A stretch of 64,000 nt of DNA from Nomia melanderi (lineage: Eukaryota; Arthropoda; Insecta; Hymenoptera; Halictidae): the NCBI RefSeq assembly GCF_051020985.1, contig NW_027475143.1:124001-188000 (forward strand), read 5' to 3'. The notes beneath the pieces are model-generated. The model worked only from the letters and a program-made list of their open reading frames with translations, was not told the DNA's origin and made no database searches. The position numbers were made by a program, and so were the translations under genes. The stretch's first letter is position 1. Each line of letters opens with the position of its first letter. Below are positions 51,901-63,846 of the stretch, one piece after another.

Positions 51901-53310
51901 CGGACACTCAGGGTCAGGGTAAAATCCAATATATATCTGGTGATATCTCTGGTGCTATTACAGATAGCGCAATAAATCAAAGTGCATTGTCCGTAGGAGG
52001 CCCTGGCGCACAAATCTGTGCAGCGGGAGCGACCTCGGACCACCAGGGGCCGAGAAAACCACCGTCTCACGGGGCCGGACACTCAGGGTCAGTGAAAAAT
52101 CCAATATATATCTGGTGATATCTCGGGTGCTATTAGAGATAGCGCAATAAATCAAAGTGAATTATCTGCAGGAGGCCCTGGCGCATGAATCTGTGCAGCG
52201 GGAACCACCTCGGACCACCAGGGGCCGAGAAAACCACCATCTCATGGGGCCGGACACTCAGGGTCAGTGGAAAATCCAATATATATCTGGTGATATCTCG
52301 GGTGCTATTACAGATAGCGCAATAAATCAAAGTGCATTGTCTGTAGGAGGCCCTGGCGCATGAATCTGGGCAGCGGGAACGACCTCGGACCACCAGGGGC
52401 CGAGAAAACCACAGTCTCATGGGGCCGGACACTCAGGGTCAGGGGAAAATCCAATATATATCTGGTGATATCTCGGGTGCTATTAGAGATAGCGCAATAA
52501 ACCAAAGTGAATTATCTGCAGGAGGCCCTGGCGCATGAAACTGTGCAACGGGAACGTCCTCGGACCACCAGGGGCCGAGTAAACCACAGTCTCATGGGGC
52601 CGGACACTCAGGGTCAGGGGAAAATCCAATATATATCTGGTGATATCTCTGGTGCTATTACAGATAGCGCAATAAATCAAAGTGCATTGTCCGTAGGAGG
52701 CCCTGGCGCACGAATCTGTGCAGCGGGAACGACCTCGGACCAACATCGGCAGAGAAAACCACAGTCTCATGGGGTCGGACACTCAGGGTCAAGGAAAAAT
52801 CCAATATATATCTGGTGATATCTCGGGTACTATTAGAGATAGCGCAGTAAACCAAAGTGAATTATCTGCAGGAGGCACTGGCGCATGAATCTGAGCAGCG
52901 GGAACATCCTCGGACCTCCAGGGGCCGAGACAACAACCGTCTCATGGGGCCGGACGTTCAGGGTCAGGGTAAAATCAAATATATATCTGGTGATATCTCG
53001 GGTGCTATTACAGATAGCGAAATAAATCAAAGTGCATTGTCTGTAGGAGGCCCTGGCGCATGAATCTGTGCAGCGGGAACGACCTCGGACCACGATCGCC
53101 AGAGAAAACCACAGTCTCATGGGGTCGGACACTCAGGGTCAGGGAAAAATCCAATATATATCTGGTGATATCTCGGGTGCTATTAGAGATAGCGCAATAA
53201 ACCAAAGTGCATTGTCTGTAGGAGGCCCTGGCGCATGAATCTGAGCAGCGGGAACGACCTCGGACCACCAGGGGCCGAGAAAACCACCGTCTCATGGGGC
53301 CGGACACTCA
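48915..53310 (+). repeat. Long-range duplicated segment, left copy
   Basis: 48,915-50,052 matches 59,413-60,550 at offset 10,498. 50,060 to about 51,080 matches 61,258-62,280 at offset 11,198. About 52,650-53,250 matches 62,450-63,050 at offset 9,799. Shared oddities include GATAGCGCAATAATCC, CCAGCGGCCGAG, CACCTCGCACCACC, CCTCCGACCACC and GGTAAAATCAAATAT. Inside this copy, about 50,230-51,140 is itself repeated at about 51,810-52,710 with offset 1,574 (9 monomers minus one base). Confidence 0.85.
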
Positions 53311-55039
53311 GGGTCAGGGGAAAATCCAATATATATCTGGTGATATCTCGGGTGCTATTAGATACAGCGCAATAAACCAAAGTGAATTATCTGCAGCAGG
53401 CCCTGGCGCATGAATCTGTGCAACGGGAACGACCTCGGACCACCAGGGGCCGAGAAAACCACAGTCTCATGGGGCCGGACACTCAGGGCCAGGGAAAAAT
53501 CCAATATATATCTGATGATATCTTAGGTGCTATTAGAGATAGCGCAATAAACCAAAGTGAATTATCAGCAGGACGCCCTGCCGCATGAATCTGTGCAACG
53601 GGAACCACCTCGGACCACCAGGGGCCGAGAAAACCACAGTCTCATGGGGCCGGACACTCAGGGTCAGGGTAAAATCCAATATATATCTGGTGATATCTCG
53701 GGTGCTATTACAGATAGCGAAATAAATCAAAGTGCATTGTCTGTAGAAGGCCCTGGCGCATGAATCTGTGCAGCGGGAACGACCTCGGACCACCAGGGGC
53801 CGAGAAAACCACAGTCCCATGGGGTCGGACACTCAGGGTCAGGGGAAAATCCAATATATATCTGGTGATATCTCGGGTGCTATTAGCGATAGCGCAATAA
53901 ACCAAAGTGAATTATCTGCAGGAGGCCCTGGCGCATGAATCTGGGCAGCGGGAACGACCTCGGACCACCAGGGGCCGAGAAAACCGCAGTCAAATGGGGC
54001 CGGACACTCAGGGTCAGGGAAAATCCAATATATATCTGGTGATATCTCGGGTGCTATTAGATACAGCACAATAAACCAAAGTGAATTATCTGCAGGAGGC
54101 CCTGGCGCATGAATCTGGGCAGCGGGAACGACCTCGGACCACCAGGGGCCGAGAAAACCACAGTCAAATGGGGCCGGACACTCAGTGTAAGGGAAAATCC
54201 AATATATATCTGGTGATATCTCGGGTGCTATTAGAGACAGCGCAATAAACCAAAGTGAATTATCTGCAGGAGGCCCTGGCGCATGAATCTGTGCAACGGG
54301 AACGTCCTCGGACCACCAGGGGCCGAGTAAACCACAGTCTCATGGGGCCGGACACTCAGGGTCAGGGGAAAATCCAATATATATCTGGTGATATCTCGGG
54401 TGCTATTAGAGATAGCGCAATAAATCAAAGTGCATTGTCTGTAGGAGGCCCTGGCGCATGAATCTGTGCAGCGGGAACGACCTCGGACCACCATCGCCAG
54501 AGAAAACCACAGTCTCATGGGGTCGGACACTCAGGGTCAGGGAAAAATCCAATATATATCTTGTGATATCTCGGGTGCTATTAGAGATAGCGCAATAAAC
54601 CAAAGTGCATTGTCTGTAGGAGGCCCTGGCGCATGAATCTGAGCAGCGGGAACGACCTCGGACCACCAGGGGCCGAGAAAACCACCGTCTCATGGGGCCG
54701 GACACTCAGGGTCAGGGGAAAATCCAATATATATCTGGTGATATCTCGGGTGCTATTAGCGATAGCGCAATAAACCAAAGTGAATTATCTGCAGGAGGCC
54801 CTGGCGCATGAATCTGGGCAGCGGGAACGACCTCGGACCACCAGGGGCCGAGAAAACCACAGTCAAATGGGGCCGGACACTCAGGGTCAGGGAAAATCCA
54901 ATATATATCTGGTGATATCTCGGGTGCTATTAGATACAGCACAATAAACCAAAGTGAATTATCTGCAGGAGGCCCTGGCGCATGCATCTGTGCAGCGGGA
55001 ACGACCTAGGACCACCAGGGGCCGAGAAAACCACCGTCT
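53311..55039 (+). repeat. Mixed monomers between duplicated segments
   Basis: Ordinary monomers, three of them of the 1-bp shorter CAAATGG class (near 53,994, 54,168 and 54,865). 53,700-54,050 and 54,580-54,900 carry a GATAGCGCAATAAACC form preceded by TTAGC. Nothing other than satellite is present. Confidence 0.65.
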
Positions 55040-57491
55040 CATGGGGCCGGACACTCAGGGTCAGGGTAAAATCCAATATATATCTGGTGATATCTCTGGT
55101 GCTATTACAGATAGCGCAATAAATCAAAGTGCATTGTCTGTAGGAGGCCCTGATGGATGAATCTGTGCAGCGGGAACGACCTCGGACCACCAGGGGCCGA
55201 GAAAACCACGCGTCTCATGGGGCCGGGCACTCAGGGTCAGTGAAAAATCCAATATATATCTGGTGATATCTCTGGTGCTATTACAGATAGCGCAATAAAT
55301 CGAAGTGCATTGTCTGTAGGAGGCCCTGGCACATGAATCTGTGCAGCGGGAACGACCTCGGACCACCAGGGGCCGAGAAAACTACAGTCTCATGGGGCCT
55401 GACACTCAGGGTCAGGGAAAAATCCAATATATATCTGGTGATATCCCGGGTGCTATTACAGATAGCGCAATAAATCAAAGTGCATTGTCTGTAGGAGGCC
55501 CTGGTGCATAAATGTGGCCAGCGGGAACGACCTCGGACCACCAGGGGCCGAGAAAACCTCCGTCTCATGGGGCCGGAAACTCAGGGTCAGGGGAAAATCC
55601 AATATTTATCTGGTGATATCCCGGGTGCTATTAGAGATAGCGCAATAAACCAAAGTGAATTATCTGCAGGAGGTCCTGGCGCATGAAACAGTGCAACGGG
55701 AACGACCTCGGACCACCAGGCGCCGAGAAAACCACAGTCTCATGGGGCCGGACACTCAGGGTCAGGGGAAAATCCAATATATATCTGGTGATATCTCGGG
55801 TGCTATTAGAGATAGCGCAATAAATCAATGTGCATTGTCTGTAGGAGGCCCTGGCGCATGAATCTGTGCAGCGGGAACGACCTCGGACCAACATCGGCAG
55901 AGAAAACCACAGTCTCATGGGGTCGGACACTCAGGGTCAGGGAAAAATCCAATATATATCTGGTGATATATCGGGTACTATTAGAGATAGCGCAGTAAAC
56001 CAAAGTGAATTATCTGCAGGAGGCACTGGCGCATGAATCTGAGCAGCGGGAACATCCTCGGACCTCCAGGGGCCGAGACAACCACCGTCTCATGGGGCCG
56101 GACACTCAGGGTCAGGGTAAAAACCAATATATATCTGGTGATATCTCGGGTGCTATTACAGATAGCGAAATAAATCAAAGTGCATTGTCTGTAGGAGGCC
56201 CTGGCGCATGAATCTGTGCAGCGGGAACGACCTCGGACCACCATCGCCAGAGAAAACCACAGTCTCATGGGGCCGGACACTCAGGGTCAGGGTAAAATCC
56301 AATATATATCTGGTGATATCTCTGGTGCTATTACAGATAGCGCAATAAATCAAAGTGCATTGTCTGTAGGAGGCCCTGATGGATGAATCTGTGCAGCGGG
56401 AACGACCTCGGACCACCAGGGGCCGAGAAAACCACGCGTCTCATGGGGCCGGGCACTCAGGGTCAGTGAAAAATCCAATATATATCTGGTGATATCTCTG
56501 GTGCTATTACAGATAGCGCAATAAATCGAAGTGCATTGTCTGTAGGAGGCCCTGGCACATGAATCTGTGCAGCGGGAACGACCTCGGACCACCAGGGGCC
56601 GAGAAAACTACAGTCTCATGGGGCCTGACACTCAGGGTCAGGGAAAAATCCAATATATATCTGGTGATATCCCGGGTGCTATTACAGATAGCGCAATAAA
56701 TCAAAGTGCATTGTCTGTAGGAGGCCCTGGTGCATAAATGTGGCCAGCGGGAACGACCTCGGACCACCAGGGGCCGAGAAAACCTCCGTCTCATGGGGCC
56801 GGAAACTCAGGGTCAGGGGAAAATCCAATATTTATCTGGTGATATCCCGGGTGCTATTAGAGATAGCGCAATAAACCAAAGTGAATTATCTGCAGGAGGT
56901 CCTGGCGCATGAAACAGTGCAACGGGAACGACCTCGGACCACCAGGCGCCGAGAAAACCACAGTCTCATGGGGCCGGACACTCAGGGTCAGGGGAAAATC
57001 CAATATATATCTGGTGATATCTCGGGTGCTATTAGAGATAGCGCAATAAATCAATGTGCATTGTCTGTAGGAGGCCCTGGCGCATGAATCTGTGCAGCGG
57101 GAACGACCTCGGACCAACATCGGCAGAGAAAACCACAGTCTCATGGGGTCGGACACTCAGGGTCAGGGAAAAATCCAATATATATCTGGTGATATATCGG
57201 GTACTATTAGAGATAGCGCAGTAAACCAAAGTGAATTATCTGCAGGAGGCACTGGCGCATGAATCTGAGCAGCGGGAACATCCTCGGACCTCCAGGGGCC
57301 GAGACAACCACCGTCTCATGGGGCCGGACACTCAGGGTCAGGGTAAAAACCAATATATATCTGGTGATATCTCGGGTGCTATTACAGATAGCGAAATAAA
57401 TCAAAGTGCATTGTCTGTAGGAGGCCCTGGCGCATGAATCTGTGCAGCGGGAACGACCTCGGACCACCATCGCCAGAGAAAACCACAGTCT
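55040..57491 (+). repeat. 7-monomer tandem duplication (1,226 bp)
   Basis: 55,040-56,265 and 56,266-57,491 repeat with a 1,226-bp step, that is 7 x 175 plus one. The extra base is in CCACGCGTCTCATGG, an insertion that creates an MluI site at 55,208-55,213 and 56,434-56,439. Other shared marks are GCCCTGATGGATG, GGCACATGAATCTG, GTGCATAAATGTGG, AATATTTATCTGG and GTAAAAACCAATAT. Confidence 0.87.
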
Positions 57492-59412
57492 CATGGGGTC
57501 GGACACTCAGGGTCAGGGAAAAATCCAATATATATCTGGTGATATCTCGGGTGCTATTACAGATAGCGCAATAAACCAAAGTGCATTGTCTGTAGGAGGC
57601 CCTGGCGCATGAATCTGAGCAGCGGGAACGACCTCGGACCACCAGGGGCCGAGAAAACCACCGTCTCATGGGGCCGGACACTCAGGGTCAGGGGAAAATC
57701 CAATATATATCTGGTGATATCTCGGGTGCTATTAGCGATAGCGCAATAAACCAAAGTGAATTATCTGCAGGAGGCCCTGGCGCATGAATCTGGGCAGCGG
57801 GAACGACCTCGGACCACCAGGGGCCGAGAAAACCACAGTCTCATGGGGCCGGACACTCAGGGTCAGGGGAAAATCCAATATATATCTGGTGATATCTCGG
57901 GTGCTATTAGAGATAGCGCAATAAATCAAAGTGCATTGTCTGTAGGAGGCCCTGGCGCATGAATCTGTGCAGCGGGAACCACCTCGGACCACCAGGGTCC
58001 GAGAAAGTCACAGTCTCATGGGGCCGGACACTCAGGGTCAGGGGAAAATCCAATATATATCTGGTGATATCTCGGGTGCTATTAGAGATAGCGCAATAAA
58101 CCAAAGTGAATTATCTGCAGGAGGTCCTGGCGCATGAAACAGTGCAACGGGAACGACCTCGGACCACCAGGCGCCGAGAAAACCACAGTCTCATGGGGCC
58201 GGACACTCAGGGTCAGGGGAAAATCCAATATATATCTGGTGATATCTCGGGTGCTATTAGCGATAGCACAATAAACCAAAGTGAATTATCTGCAGGAGGC
58301 CCTGGCGCATGCATCTGTGCAGCGGGAACGACCTAGGACCACCAGGGGCCGAGAAAACCACCGTCTCATGGGGCCGGACACTCAGGGTCAGGGTAAAATC
58401 CAATATATATCTGGTGATATCTCTGGTGCTATTACAGATAGCGCAATAAATCAAAGTGCATTGTCTGTAGGAGGCCCTGATGGATGAATCTGTGCAGCGG
58501 GAACGACCTCGGACCACCAGGGGCCGAGAAAACCACGCGTCTCATGGGGCCGGGCACTCAGGGTCAGTGAAAAATCCAATATATATCTGGTGATATCTCT
58601 GGTGCTATTACAGATAGCGCAATAAATCGAAGTGCATTGTCTGTAGGAGGCCCTGGTGCATAAATGTGGCCAGCGGGAACGACCTCGGACCACCAGGGGC
58701 CGAGAAAACCTCCGTCTCATGGGGCCGGAAACTCAGGGTCAGGGGAAAATCCAATATTTATCTGGTGATATCCCGGGTGCTATTAGAGATAGCGCAATAA
58801 ACCAAAGTGAATTATCTGCAGGAGGTCCTGGCGCATGAAACAGTGCAACGGGAACGACCTCGGACCACCAGGCGCCGAGAAAACCACAGTCTCATGGGGC
58901 CGGACACTCAGGGTCAGGGGAAAATCCAATATATATCTGGTGATATCTCGGGTGCTATTAGAGATAGCGCAATAAATCAAAGTGCATTGTCTGTAGGAGG
59001 CCCTGGCGCATGAATCTGTGCAGCGGGAACGACCTCGGACCAACATCGGCAGAGAAAACCACAGTCTCATGGGGTCGGACACTCAGGGTCAGGGAAAAAT
59101 CCAATATATATCTGGTGATATATCGGGTACTATTAGAGATAGCGCAGTAAACCAAAGTGAATTATCTGCAGGAGGCACTGGCGCATGAATCTGAGCAGCG
59201 GGAACATCCTCGGACCTCCAGGGGCCGAGACAACCACCGTCTCATGGGGCCGGACACTCAGGGTCAGGGTAAAAACCAATATATATCTGGTGATATCTCG
59301 GGTGCTATTACAGATAGCGAAATAAATCAAAGTGCATTGTCTGTAGGAGGCCCTGGCGCATGAATCTGTGCAGCGGGAACGACCTCGGACCACCATCGCC
59401 AGAGAAAACCAC
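57492..59412 (+). repeat. Ordinary monomers then third, shortened copy of the 7-mer block
   Basis: 57,492 to about 58,280 holds ordinary monomers. About 58,280-59,400 again carries the block with the MluI-creating insertion (58,535-58,540), GTGCATAAATGTGG and AATATTTATCTGG, but lacks the monomer with GGCACATGAATCTG that sits between these marks in the first two copies. The loss is one whole monomer. Confidence 0.8.
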
Positions 59413-62400
59413 AATCTCATGGGGCCGGACACTCAGGGTCAGGGGAAAATCCAATATATATCTGGTGATATCTCGGGTGCTATTAGAGATAGCGCAATAA
59501 ACCAAAGTGAATTATCTGCAGGAGGCCCTGGCGCATGAATCTGTGCAACGGGAACGACCTCGGACAACCAGGGGACGAGAAAACCACAGTCTCATGGGGC
59601 CGGACACTCAGGGTCAGGGGAAAATACAATATATATCTGGTGATATCTCGGGTGCTATTAGATACAGCGCAATAAACCAAAGTGAATTATCTGCAGGAGG
59701 CCCTGGCGCATGAAACAGTGCAACGGCAACGACCTCGGACCATCAGGCGCCGAGAAAACCACAGTCACATGGGGCCGGACACTCAGGGTCAGGGAAAATC
59801 CAATATATATCTGGTGATATCTCGGGTGCTATTAGGGATAGCGCAATAATCCAAAGTGCATTATCTGCAGGAGGCACTGGCGCATGAATCTGTGCAGCGG
59901 GTACGACCTCGGTCCACCAGGGGCCGAGAAAACCACCGTCTCATGGGGCTGGACACTCAGGGTGAGGGAAATATCCAATATATATCTGGTGATATCTCGG
60001 GTGCAATTACAGATAGCGCAATAAATCAAAGTGCATTATCTGTAGGAGGCCCTGGCGCATGAATCTGGGCAGCAGGAACGCCCTCGGACCACCAGGGGCC
60101 GAGAAAACCACAGTCTCATGGGGCCGGACACTTAGGGTCAGGGGAAAATCCAATATATATCTGGTGATATCTCGGGTGCTATTAGATACAGCGCAATAAA
60201 CCAAAGTGAATTATCTGCAGGAGGCCCTGACGCATGAATCTGGGCAGCGGGAACGACCTAGGACCACCAGCGGCCGAGAAAACCACCGTCTCATGGGGCC
60301 GGACACTCAGGTTCAGGGAAAAATCCAATATATATCTGGTGATATCTCGGGTGCTATTAAAGATAGCGCAATAAACCAAAGTGAATTATCTGCAGGACGC
60401 CCTGGCGCCTGAATCTGTGCAGCGGGAACGACCTCGGACCACCAGGGGCCGAGAAAACCGCAGTCTCATGGGGCCAGACACTCAGGGTCAGGGAAAAATC
60501 CAATATATATCTGGTGATATCTCGGGTGCTATTAGAGATAGCGCAATAAACCAAAGTGCATTATCTGCTGGAGGCACTGGCGCATGAATCTGAGCAGTGG
60601 GAACGACCTCGGTCCACCAGGGGCCGAGAAAACCACCGTCTCATGGGGCTGGACACTCAGGGTGAGGGAAATATCCAATATATATCTGGTGATATCTCGG
60701 GTGCAATTACAGATAGCACAATAAATCAAAGTGCATTGTCTGTAGGAGGCCCTGACGCATGAATCTGTGCAGCGGGAACGACCTCGGACCACCAGGTGCC
60801 GAGAAAACCACAGTCTCATGGGGCCGGACACTCAGGGTCAGGGGAAAATCCAATATATATCTGGTGATATCTCGGGTGCTATTAGAGATAGCGCAATAAA
60901 CCAAAGTGAATTATCTGCAGGACGCCCTGGCGCCTGAATCTGTGCAGCGGGAACGACCTCGGACCACCACGGGCCGAGAAAACCGCAGTCTCATGGGGCC
61001 AGACACTCAGGGTCAGGGAAAAATCCAATATATATCTGGTGATATCTCGGGTGCTATTAGAGATAGCGCAATAAACCAAAGTGAATTATCTGCAGGAGGC
61101 CCTGGCGCATGAATTTGTGCAACGGGAACGACCTCGGACCACCAGGGGCCGAGAAAACCACAGTCTCATGGGGCCGGACACTCAGGGTCAGGGGAAAATC
61201 CAATATATATCTGGTGATATCTCGGGTGCTATTAGAGATAGCGCAATAAATCAAAGTGCATTGTCTGTAGGAGGCCCTGGCGCATGAATCTGTGCAACGG
61301 GAACCACCTCGCACCACCAGGGTCCGAGAAAGTCACAGTCTCATGGGGCCGGACACTCAGGGTCAGGGGAAAATCCAATATATATCTGGTGATATCTCGG
61401 GTGCTATTAGAGATAGCGCAATAAACCAAAGTGAATTATCTGCAGGAGGCCCTGGCGCATGAATCTGTGCAACGGGAACGACCTCCGACCACCAGGGGCC
61501 GAGTAAACCACAGTCTCATGGGGCCGGACACTCAGGGTCAGGGTAAAATCCAATATATATCTGGTGATATCTCTGGTGCTATTACAGATAGCGCAATAAA
61601 TCAAAGTGCATTGTCCGTAGGAGGCCCTGGCGCACAAATCTGTGCAGCGGGAGCGACCTCGGACCACCAGGGGCCGAGAAAACCACCGTCTCACGGGGCC
61701 GGACACTCAGGGTCAGTGAAAAATCCAATATATATCTGGTGATATCTCGGGTGCTATTAGAGATAGCGCAATAAATCAAAGTGAATTATCTGCAGGAGGC
61801 CCTGGCGCATGAATCTGTGCAGCGGGAACCACCTCGGACCACCAGGGGCCGAGAAAACCACCATCCCATGGGGCCGGACACTCAGGGTCAGTGGAAAATC
61901 CAATATATATCTGGTGATATCTCGGGTGCTATTACAGATAGCGCAATAAATCAAAGTGCATTGTCTGTAGGAGGCCCTGGCGCATGAATCTGGGCAGCGG
62001 GAACGACCTCGGACCACCAGGGGCCGAGAAAACCACAGTCTCATGGGGCCGGACACTCAGGGTCAGGGGAAAATCCAATATATATCTGGTGATATCTCGG
62101 GTGCTATTAGAGATAGCGCAATAAACCAAAGTGAATTATCTGCAGGAGGCCCTGGCGCATGAAACTGTGCAACGGGAACGTCCTCGGACCACCAGGGGCC
62201 GAGTAAACCACAGTCTCATGGGGCCGGACACTCAGGGTCAGGGGAAAATCCAATATATATCTGGTGATATCTCGGGTGCTATTAGAGATAGCGCAATAAA
62301 CCAAAGTGAATTATCTGCAGGAGGCCCTGGCGCATGAATCTGTGCAACGGGAACGTCCTCGGACCACCAGGGGCCGAGTAAACCACAGTCTCATGGGGCC

Positions 62401-62446
62401 GGACACTCAGGGTCAGGGTAAAATCCAATATATATCTGGTGATATC
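59413..62446 (+). repeat. Long-range duplicated segment, right copy
   Basis: Right-hand counterpart of 48,915-51,100. It contains about 700 bp (four monomers, about 60,550-61,250) absent from the left copy, including an extra marker monomer near 60,612. Substitutions between copies are few, for example CCCTGACGCATGAATCTGGG near 60,226 against CCCTGGCGCATG near 49,728. Confidence 0.85.
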
Positions 62447-63846
62447 TCTGGTGCTCTTACAGATAGCGCAATAAATCAAAGTGCATTGTCCGTAGGAGGC
62501 CCTGGCGCACGAATCTGTGCAGCGGGAACGACCTCGGACCAACATCGGCAGAGAAAACCACAGTCTCATGGGGTCGGACACTCAGGGTCAAGGAAAAATC
62601 CAATATATATCTGGTGATATCTCGGGTACTATTAGAGATAGCGCAGTAAACCAAAGTGAATTATCTGCAGGAGGCACTGGCGCATGAATCTGAGCAGCGG
62701 GAACATCCTCGGACCTCCAGGGGCCGAGACAACAACCGTCTCATGGGGCCGGACATTCAGGGTCAGGGTAAAATCAAATATATATCTGGTGATATCTCGG
62801 GTGCTATTACAGATAGCGAAATAAATCAAAGTGCATTGTCTGTAGGAGGCCCTGGCGCATGAATCTGTGCAGCGGGAACGACCTCGGACCACCATCGCCA
62901 GAGAAAACCACAGTCTCATGGGGTCGGTCACTCAGGGTCAGGGAAAAATCCAATATATATCTGGTGATATCTCGGGTGCTATTAGAGATAGCGCAATAAA
63001 CCAAAGTGCATTGTCTGTAGGAGGCCCTGGCGCATGAATCTGAGCAGCGGGAACGACCTCGGACCACCAGGGGCCGAGAAAACCACCGTCTCATGGGGCC
63101 GGACACTCAGGGTCAGGGGAAAATCCAATATATATCTGGTGATATCTCTGGTGCTATTACAGATAGCGCAATAAATCAAAGTGCATTGTCCGTAGGAGGC
63201 CCTGGCGCACGAATCTGTGCAGCGGGAACGACCTCGGACCAACATCGGCAGAGAAAACCACAGTCTCATGGGGTCGGACACTCAGGGTCAAGGAAAAATC
63301 CAATATATATCTGGTGATATCTCGGGTACTATTAGAGATAGCGCAGTAAACCAAAGTGAATTATCTGCAGGAGGCACTGGCGCATGAATCTGAGCAGCGG
63401 GAACATCCTCGGACCTCCAGGGGCCGAGACAACAACCGTCTCATGGGGCCGGACATTCAGGGTCAGGGTAAAATCAAATATATATCTGGTGATATCTCGG
63501 GTGCTATTACAGATAGCGAAATAAATCAAAGTGCATTGTCTGTAGGAGGCCCTGGCGCATGAATCTGTGCAGCGGGAACGACCTCGGACCACCATCGCCA
63601 GAGAAAACCACAGTCTCATGGGGTCGGACACTCAGGGTCAGGGAAAAATCCAATATATATCTGGTGATATCTCGGGTGCTATTAGAGATAGCGCAATAAA
63701 CCAAAGTGCATTGTCTGTAGGAGGCCCTGGCGCATGAATCTGAGCAGCGGGAACGACCTCGGACCACCAGGGGCCGAGAAAACCACCGTCTCATGGGGCC
63801 GGACACTCAGGGTCAGGGGAAAATCCAATATATATCTGGTGATATC
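62447..63846 (+). repeat. 4-monomer tandem duplication (700 bp)
   Basis: 62,447-63,146 and 63,147-63,846 repeat at exactly 700 bp. I noticed two differences: GTGCTCTTAC near 62,453 against GTGCTATTAC, and GGTCGGTCACTC near 62,925 against GGTCGGACACTC. The block contains GGTAAAATCAAATAT and ATCGCCAGAG monomers also found near 52.7-53.2 kb. Confidence 0.88.

Noticed and set aside
53512..53518. CTGATGA, as in a hammerhead ribozyme core
   Set aside because: Hammerhead ribozymes occur in some satellites, but here it is one point variant of the usual CTGGTGA and the required GAAA segment and flanking stems are absent.
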